A DNA stretch of 64,000 nucleotides, from NCBI GenBank assembly GCA_030549495.1, contig JAUIRK010000110.1, positions 682,001-746,000 on the forward strand. The letters run 5' to 3'. The stretch comes from Nectonema munidae (taxonomy: Eukaryota > Nematomorpha > Nectonematoida > Nectonematidae). The notes beneath the pieces are model-generated. The model had not been told where the DNA came from. It worked only from the letters and a program-made list of their open reading frames with translations, and ran no database searches. Of this stretch, positions 1 to 64,000 are shown piece after piece; position 1 is the first letter of the stretch, and every line of letters begins with the position of its first letter. The position numbers and the translations under genes were made by a program.

Positions 1-247
1 TTTGGATATTTAGTTGGCTGGCTTGTTAGTTAATTGTTAAGTTAACTGAAATTTACCTTTTCCCCCAACAAATAGAACCCAAGTTTATTCTTTCGTAAGG
101 GGTTTTTCATGGGCCCTGTTTTTCAGGCATCTAACGACTTACTTGATTATCTATCCCTGAGGGTAGTCTTGAAAAGAGGGCATTTTGTGATTTTGTTGGC
201 ATAAATTGAATATTTTCCTTAGAAAAAAGGTTTTCTTTTATTTTCAG
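1..247. other. Presumed intron upstream of the first located exon
   Basis: AT-rich sequence ending in the acceptor TTTTATTTTCAG. The N-terminal TANVGS-type exon of INPP5A was looked for in all three forward frames and is not here, so it is presumed to lie upstream of the window. Confidence 0.5.
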
Positions 248-57276
<57,029 letters not shown>

Positions 57277-57659
57277 GGCGCTATTTCGAGGTTCTTCGCT
57301 CTGTCCCTTCTCCTGGTGCGACGCGACAAATACTCACTGGAGCCAAAGCGCCTCCCTCTCCTGTCCTTTCGTGCAGCCTCTCTTTTCTGCTGCCAACTTC
57401 CTTCCACACAAAACCCAATATAAAATACCAAATGCTGGAAAAACTTCACCAAGGCAATACCATATTCATTCCCTTGGAAATAAGGCACCTCTACATCACT
57501 TACTTGTAGTGTCATTTTTGCATCATTTTTCTCTATCTGCACTTACTTTACAGCAACGCTTCCTTGATTTATATGAAGTTTCTTAATCTATATCCTGATT
57601 CGTCTTTATTAAAACTGTATTATAATGAGATTGTATTTATTCAAAATTAATACTTGTGC

Positions 57660-57665
57660 AATAAA
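57660..57665 (+). terminator. Candidate poly(A) signal for the INPP5A gene
   Basis: AATAAA followed about 10 bases later by a T-rich stretch (TGTTTTTTAG), 384 bases after the stop codon. It is the first AATAAA I see downstream of the stop. The hexamer is common by chance in AT-rich DNA. Confidence 0.5.
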
Positions 57666-57699
57666 TGTTTTTTAGTACTTCATTCAAAGTAGTTGCAAG

Positions 57700-58130
57700 T
57701 TAAGTAGAAGTAACCTACTTTTCCAAATTATATGTGCAATTTCCCAACACTTTTTAATGCGAAATATGATATTTTTCAAGGGTTCATTTTTGCCAAATAT
57801 GCTCATATCTTCCTTCTCAAAGCTTCCTTTATGCCAATACATATTTTCTTCCTTCACTCTTCAATTTATAAAGTGTTATTTGAATTCAGCATTCTATATA
57901 TTTTTGTGCTTTTCTACTTTTTGGCAAATATCTTCATTGAAAGAAGCTTCTTTTCTTTTACCGAGCTATTTTGTAGAAAAAAATTATAGCATGGGGGAGG
58001 GGAGCCCTAATTAGCAAAAAAATATTTAGTCAAAAGTGGCTTTCAAATCAAATATAAATACTTTTCGGATCATATGACTATTCTTCAGAAGATAATTTTT
58101 TTGAGTGGCCATTCTTCAGTTGAGTTTTGG
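57700..58130. other. Intergenic sequence after the INPP5A gene
   Basis: AT-rich, T-rich frames on the + strand (57732-57989) have membrane-like composition but no family resemblance; most likely chance frames. Confidence 0.4.
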
Positions 58131-58134
58131 TTTA

Positions 58135-61100
58135 CCTTAGAAGGACGGAGTAGGGCTTTTTTTGGCTAGTAAATATTTAAAATCTCTTTTTCTGATAGAA
58201 AAATATAGCTAGTCGATATGCTAACTTGGTGGTATTTTATTTTTTTTTAATGGGTTTTAAAGATAAAAAGAAACATAAAATTTTCACCACATGAAACAAT
58301 ATTTATAGTAATTTATACGAAATTTAAATTTAACGCCATCTAAAATTAATATGTTTTTATGAAAAACTTAAGTTGTAACCTTAAACAAGTTATAAAAATA
58401 TAAATTTGAAGTGGATTTCAAATTTAGAATTTTTTCTGAGGTTTATTTTTGAAACACATGACGTTCGAAAATCATGTTTCTATTATTTCCATTCGTGTTC
58501 AATATTCAAAACTTTGTTTTCCATAGTGCAAAATATTATATATAAAAAATTAAAAAGAAGAACTATAATATATTTTTTTTTATTTACAAAGAAAAAAGAA
58601 GTAACAAAACAAACGTATGATTATGTAGTTTTGTGAAAAAATTATATTGATCACTATTCAAAACTTTGTTTTTATAAATTTATTTTTCTACAATGCAAAA
58701 TATTTTATAAAAAGTAAAAAAGATTAAAAAAATTAGATAAGCTTTTTAGATCGATTTGTTGAACAGCGCATGGTTGCGTACTTGAATAAAAAAAATGAAG
58801 AGAATGGACTCTATCGAATTTGTGTCATGGTTATCTGGGTAATAAAAGACACATCATACAACGCAGAAATAAATCAAAATATGATTTCAAACACAAAGAA
58901 CTCTTACTTGATATTGATTTTTTATCGAGAATACGCATGCGGCTAGAGTGAACTCAATTGTTCCATTGACTACACGATCCATATATAATTGTCTACGCAT
59001 TTGTTATCTTTTTTCTCACCACATTTGGTAAATAATTCCTTAGCATGAATGAATAGTGAAGAAATCGCGTATAGATTACACAAAACTCTCTCTCTTGCTT
59101 TATTTGTGTATGTGTAATAATTCTTCCATTTCTTGACAAGCTTCATTTGGATTTCCTAAGTTACTTCGCAAAATTTTATTATGAGCTTCTCAAGTTTTTA
59201 TACAAGTAATGATGAAGGAGAAACCTCTGGTTCTGACGTTTTTTCAAATAGTGAATATGAAATTCAAAATTCAGTTGATAGCGAAGGGCAAACAGATTCA
59301 AGCGATGAAGAAACGGCTCTTTGCGAAGATGTGTCCCTTGTAGCACCAGATGGAACCCAATTTTTTTGGGAACCGAGAAAGATTTGTGGAAGAAGATCAT
59401 CAACTAATATCATCTCAAGTAGACCAGGTCCAAAAGATACGGCAAAAAATTTGAAAGATCCTTTGAAAATTTTTAATCTTTTTTTCACTGAATCTCTTTT
59501 GAACCATATTTTTGTCTGCACAAAAGAAAGAATGGAAGAAAACTACAAGTAATTTTCTATTAGAAAACATTATTTAGTTAAATGTTTTTTTTGTAGAAGT
59601 CCTAATTGTTTGTTGGAGAACCTCAAAAGTTTATATGAAAGGTTTTCAATGGAACATTTGCTAGCATACTTAGCCTGTATTCTTTATATTGGGCAGTCTA
59701 AAGATCAGCAGATTGATGTCAAACATCTTTTTTCTGAAAAGTATGGAACCCCTTTTTTAAAAGCTGCAATCAGTAGAGACGTATTCATTCTTATTCGTAC
59801 CTTTATAAGATTTGATTCAAGAACTACAAGAAATAGTTCAGATAAATTAGCTCCGATAAGATACTTACAAAATTTTTTCCTCGAAAACTTTCATAAATAT
59901 TGGTCACCATCTAATTGCGTTACAATTGACGAGCAGCTCGTCAAGTATAGAGGCAGGTCACCTATAAAAGTATACGACCCATCCAAGCCAGGTCGATATG
60001 GTATGAAAATTTATCACTGTGTAGACTCGTCCAGTTTTTTTGTAGCGAAATTTATGAAAGTGGTTTAGTGGACAGGGATCATTTTAAACCCAATAATATA
60101 GTAAAAAGATTGGTAAATATTTCTTGCTTACCGACCGGTATTGGTATTTATGCAGATAGGTTTTTTATGTCCCAGGATTTGTGTAATTGGGCCAAAAATC
60201 AAAACAATACAATCTGTGGTACGGTAAGAAGTAATAGAAGGTTCATGCCGCATGTAGTCCGTCCAGCGCATTTAAAAGGTCTGGGTTTGAATGATTGTGA
60301 GAGTAGATTTTTGTATTCAGAAACCTCTTCGTTAACAGTTTATATACCGGAAAAACATTCTAAAAAAAACTTCAAACCAGTCTATGTGTTATCTAGTCAA
60401 CATCTATCACAAATAGATACTTTTGGGCCCAGAAAAAAGCCTCAAACTATTCTAGATTATAATAGGTTTAAATCTGGAGTGGATGTTTTTAACAGAATGG
60501 CAAGAAATTACAGCTGTTATATGTCTTCTAGGCGTTGGCCAGTTGCAATTTTTACAAATTTTCTTGATATTGCAGTTAATAATAGCTGGGTAATTATGAG
60601 AGCTAATGATTCAGATGCATACCCGTCAGTTTCAAGAGGAGAAAGAAAATGCTTTATAAAACACCTTTCTCTACTTTTAGCTGAAAAATGCATGTTGATT
60701 AGAAGTCAAAGTTCATTTACTCGCTTATCTACCAGAAACTTATTATCTTTTTATGGGTTTTTTGATGTTGACGAGAACCCAACTACATCAGTTCAACAAG
60801 GATATTGCTCTTTTATTGATTGTAAGCCAAGAAAAAGGGGAACACGAAAATGCAGTGTATGTGGAAAATTCATTTGTAAAAGCCATACTTTATTTATGTG
60901 TAAAAAGTGCAAAAACACATAATAATTGTAAATATTTACGAATTTTTTATTATAATACTTGTGTGTTGTATTTTTATAATAGTTGAATAAATGTTAGTTC
61001 ATTTTTTTTTATATATTTGAAAAAAACTAAATATTAATCTATGATTAATATGCCTTTTTTGCATATGAAGTAGCGTTTGTTGAAATAATTTAACAAATAA

Positions 61101-61435
61101 TATAATAGATGAATTTAAAAATTTTTCTTAGATATGTATATCTAATAAATGTAAACGTTATGGAAGTTCTAATGCAATTTTTATTTTTATTATAGATGAC
61201 GTTAACTAAAACAAACTCTTTTTTATTATAGATGGCGTTAATTCTAAAATAAGTTTTTTGATTTTTTTCGTATAAAAAACATGAAAACATATCAAACTGA
61301 ACAAAAACATTCTTAAAAGGACTTTGATATGCTAAAGCTTTATTAAAAAAAAGAAATATACTTTTTTTAAAAATTGGAGTAAAACTCCCATTAACCGTCC
61401 TTAGTGTTGCTCTAAAAAGTTCCGTCCTGCTAAGG
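58135..61435 (+). mobile_element. piggyBac transposon with both termini
   Basis: The left end CCTTAGAAGGACGGAGTAGG lies after TTTA. The right end, inverted, is CCTTAGCAGGACGGAACTTT beside TTAA (61436-61439). The target tetranucleotide on the left has one change from TTAA. The termini agree in about 15 of the first 17 bases. Length is 3.3 kb. The right end also contains a second TTAACCGTCCTTAG 44 bases inside. Immediately inside the 3' region, a TTATTATAGATGRCGTTAA phrase is repeated in tandem (61190-61250). It inserted about 860 bases beyond the INPP5A stop codon, in the same orientation. Confidence 0.9.
59181..60922 (+). CDS. piggyBac transposase, one intron, one homopolymer slip
   Basis: Two exons: 59181-59548 and 59597-60922, joined by a 48-base GTAATT...TTTTTGTAG intron that keeps phase (AA|A, Lys). 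The product is about 564 residues, near the usual piggyBac size. It has an acidic N-terminus (SGSDVFSNSEYEIQNSVDSE), the core block VTIDEQLVKYRGRSPIKVYD (first Asp), GIGIYADRFFMSQDL (second Asp), FKSGVDVFNRMARNYSCYMS (third Asp), and a C-terminal Cys-rich domain, CSVCGKFICKSHTLFMCKKC. The frame changes once, at a T7 run (60035-60041) between FYVxx and IYESGLVDRDHF. Eight Ts would keep the frame, so a sequencing or assembly slip is possible. Confidence 0.93.
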
Positions 61436-61739
61436 TTAATTTTCAAGATGTGTATTGTATAATGGATAATTTTATTTGAGCGAATATATAATAAGGATAC
61501 ATTCGATAGGATTAAAAGCATATGATTTCTTAAATACAGACTTGTAAATATGCTCACTAGAATATATTTAATCTTGTAACACTGTATACTCTTGAAAGAA
61601 TATCCTGTTTTGCAAGTCAGCTATATATATGACCGAAGTATATATTTTGTTGTTCTCTCAAAGTTATACAAAATGAGTTTTCAAGATTTTATTTTGCCTT
61701 TATCAAATTAAAATTCTGTATATGTTATTACTGGGATGA

Positions 61740-62450
61740 AATCTCTAAGACTTTTGAAAATAAAGTAATGCAACTGTGAATTGAATTGGACAAAATCTTC
61801 AAAAGCTATATATCGTTTTGTATGGAAATGTCAAAACAACACTTGTTCAAAATTTAAATCAACGATTTCAATTCCTTCGTCATCATTTTTACAAGTCCAA
61901 AGTCTCTCTCCAAAAATGCATTCACATAATATATTCATGGACTCAAAATATAGGAGCATCAAAAACATCTCAACAAAGTGGATTCACTGAAAAAACAATA
62001 ATTAATTGTTTTTCATTTTTTAGAGAAGTTTGTAAAATATATTTTCAGAATAATTCAATAAAACTCGGAGGTCCTGGCTGCACAAACAAATCTATGAGTC
62101 TGTTTTTTCCCACAAACCAAAATATCATCGTGGGAGGGCTGCTGAAAACAAATTTGGGAATTGTTCAAGATAGAAGTGCAAAGACATTAATTCCTATAAT
62201 TGAGAAAAAGTGGTTCGATCAGAATCCGTTATGCATATGGCGAGCTTATGTTAATGTGGAAAGATTAGGATTTACGCATATGATAGTAAATCATACTTTG
62301 AATTTTGTAAATAAAGAAAATGCAGTTCACACTCAAAACATAGAATCTTATTGGAACAAACAAAAAGCAAATATAAAAAGAATGAACGGATGCAGAAGAA
62401 TTTTTCTAGAATCTTCAAGAATATTTGTGGCGAGAAAGGTTTTCCAATAA
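61740..62450 (+). pseudogene. Merlin (ISXO2/IS1595-like) transposase relic
   Basis: Forward frames give a zinc-ribbon-like start (VWKCQNNTCSKFKSTISI), YKSKVSLQKCIHIIYSWTQ, GFTEKTIINCFSFFREVCKI, IKLGGPG (entry to the catalytic VEIDES block), DRSAKTLIPIIEKKW, WRAYVNVERLGFTHMIVNHT LNFVN, and HTQNIESYWNKQKANIKRMN. The catalytic Glu (NIES) is present, but the first Asp block reads CTNKSMS and the second DEWRAY reads CIWRAY, so both Asp are lost. A 210-codon frame remains open (61818-62450). No termini were recognised. Confidence 0.85.
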
Positions 62451-62899
62451 CCCTTTTTTCAGTTTATGTGAACACATAGTTCAACAATTCTCTGTATGAA
62501 AATAAATGTAAATTTTGATTTTAATTATATTTACTAAATAAAATTTTCAGATTATTTTTAGTAAATTATTTGGAGTGGTGGTTCTTCAGAAGGGTGAAGT
62601 GGGGTGGTTGTTCTTCACTTGTTACCAAAATATTTTCTTGGTGTGGTTCGCACATTAGGGTGATTACTAAATTAAAAATTTTTAAATAAAAAACCCAAAC
62701 CCTTTTTAATAGTGGAACATTTTTATATAGATTACATTATTATTGTTGATTAAAAAAAATTAAAAAAACCTCCCCCTATTTTTAAATTTAAAAATACATG
62801 CTTTAAAAATTTGTATAATAAAACACTATATATTTTATATTTCTAGTTTATTTTTCGTTCTGATTTATAAAAATGGCGTCTAAAAATTCCTATAAAAGT

Positions 62900-64000
62900 G
62901 TAGAAAAAAACAGGAATACATGAAAAAGAAACTTATCAAGTCTATGTAAAATAAAAAGAGATCAAAAAATTCCTTTTATTAAAAAAATTTCACATCTCTC
63001 CCAAATTCCAACAAATTGTCAAGTTCTTGGTAATTTTCTTTTTTTATTTAATTGTACAAAGCTACGTCTAGATAGAGTGAATATTATAATTACAGATATT
63101 GAACTCTCCTCATTTTTCTAGCGCACTTATAAGAAAAAAACTAAATCAATTAATAAATCTCCGCGATAAAAACAAGAAAAACCCATCTAGTAAATTCATT
63201 TGCACATTTTCTAAATTATTTGATATCACAAATCTTAAAGGCGAGTGGAAATGCACAGAAGATAAGGAGTTTTACATCAAGCAAATCGAAAGTGGTGGTA
63301 AAATTGGATATTCTAGCTTATGAACTTTTTTCTCCTTCATCATATTTTTATGGAAAAAATTTGGTTTATAAAAGAGCAAAAACTGAAACAGCAAGCTTAC
63401 TTGTCATTAAAAACAACATTTCAACACACCAAGCACGAAAAGTTCTTGAAACAATTTCTGAGCAGGGATATAATGTTGATGTTCCTAGCCAGTCAGGTAT
63501 TTGGAAAAAAGTTATTCAAAGTGGAAGAGAAGCAAAGATAAAAATATTTTTGTCTTCACTTTGATGGTAAAAAGCCAGCTGGCGAGGAATATCAAATTGT
63601 TTTACTCAAAAACGTTGTGACAGAAATTAAACTTGGTGTTTTGAAATCTCTTGACGGCACAGCAAAAGCTATACATCACGAACTTCATAAGTTAATTGAT
63701 GAATTTGATGCCTGGAAAAATATTAGCATGATAATTAGCGACACAACTGCTGTAAACACAGGCCGTTTAAATGGCATTGTTAAACGAATTCAAGATGACA
63801 TAGTGCACAACGGGTTTGAGAAGCCACAGTACATTGGCTTTCAGCACCACATTCTTGATTTGCTACACAAACATGTAATAAACTTTTTCATTCCAGAAAA
63901 TACAAGTGAAACACAACTTTGCTTTCTTTTTATTGAAGAATTAACTAAAGATTATGAATATTTGAAAAACAAATATCACAACACGGAAAAAGATGTCGAA
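62900..64000 (+). pseudogene. Unclassified invertebrate repeat-family gene, cut by window end
   Basis: Forward frames: FDITNLKGEWKCTEDKEFYI, then ARKVLETISEQGYNVDVPSQ SGIW, then after a frame change at the T-run near 63545: CLHFDGKKPAGEEYQIVLLK, VTEIKLGVLKSLDGTAKAIH, WKNISMIISDTTAVNTGRLN GIVKR, KPQYIGFQHHILDLLHKHVI. This continues open to base 64000. I recognise the LHFDGK, ADTTSVNTGKxxGVV and QHHxLDxxLR pattern as an unnamed family repeated in arthropods and Hydra, probably a transposon-borne nuclease-fold protein (SDTT and QHH fit an RNase H-like core). Its class is unknown to me. Confidence 0.6.

Noticed and set aside
61090-61557. 155-codon minus-strand frame
   Set aside because: Low-complexity, AT-driven composition (I, F, K, N, Y), lying in the 3' non-coding part of the piggyBac element.

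Overview
This is an AT-rich animal nuclear window. The spliced host gene, the piggyBac, hAT, pogo/Tigger, MULE and Merlin DNA transposons and the RTE-type LINE point to an invertebrate, most likely an arthropod. A copepod-like crustacean is plausible from memory of similar repeat families, but the sequence does not prove it. Nothing prokaryotic is present.

The backbone is one host gene on the + strand: a type I inositol 1,4,5-trisphosphate 5-phosphatase (INPP5A family). Its exons are 30-155 bases long and scattered from about 248 to a stop codon at 57274-57276, and the 5' end lies outside the window. I located 14 exons: 248-286, 337-405, 463-571 (its end is uncertain), 9277-9335, 12586-12649, 17063-17217, 17484-17539, 25822-25909, 39376-39468, 44813-44896, 46794-46867, 49163-49274, 53677-53733 and 57223-57276. 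Splice phases agree at every junction, and the translated pieces follow the order of the family, including HCQE, VNIHLFHDASN, FGDFN, WCDRIL and CMGDHK-PV. Almost everything else up to 57 kb is therefore intron, mostly transposons in various states of decay.

Region by region. 1-9.3 kb: 5' exons, an unclassified invertebrate transposase-like relic (1.1-2.5 kb), a hAT tail (4.1-4.7 kb) and a decayed piggyBac (7.1-8.7 kb). 9.8-12.1 kb: a Tigger element with both ends and TA target sites. 12.5-17.6 kb: four exons or exon pairs and a pogo relic. 18.5-24.1 kb: LINE scraps and a nearly full-length ZMYM1-like hAT plus a non-autonomous hAT. 28.6-36.1 kb: a 2.46-kb hAT with a perfect 8-bp target duplication, another hAT inserted in an older repeat, a tRNA-derived SINE-like piece, and an RTE-type LINE with a 24-bp target duplication. 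36.9-42.5 kb: a second Tigger, an exon, a long hairpin, and a hAT carrying 120 consecutive Gs inserted into a tandem repeat. 44.8-57.3 kb: the last six exons, with a MULE (9-bp duplication) just before the terminal exon. 58.1-61.4 kb: a piggyBac with both termini and an almost intact, intron-containing transposase. 61.7-64 kb: a Merlin (ISXO2-like) relic and the start of another unclassified repeat family that runs off the window.

Intronic stretches with nothing recognised beyond AT-rich sequence, besides those listed as features, include about 8703-9276, 12081-12585, 32810-33427, 36100-36934, 38200-38880, 45800-46793 and 46868-48340. No retroviral, Polinton or toxin genes were recognised. 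All calls are by eye; nothing was searched against a database.
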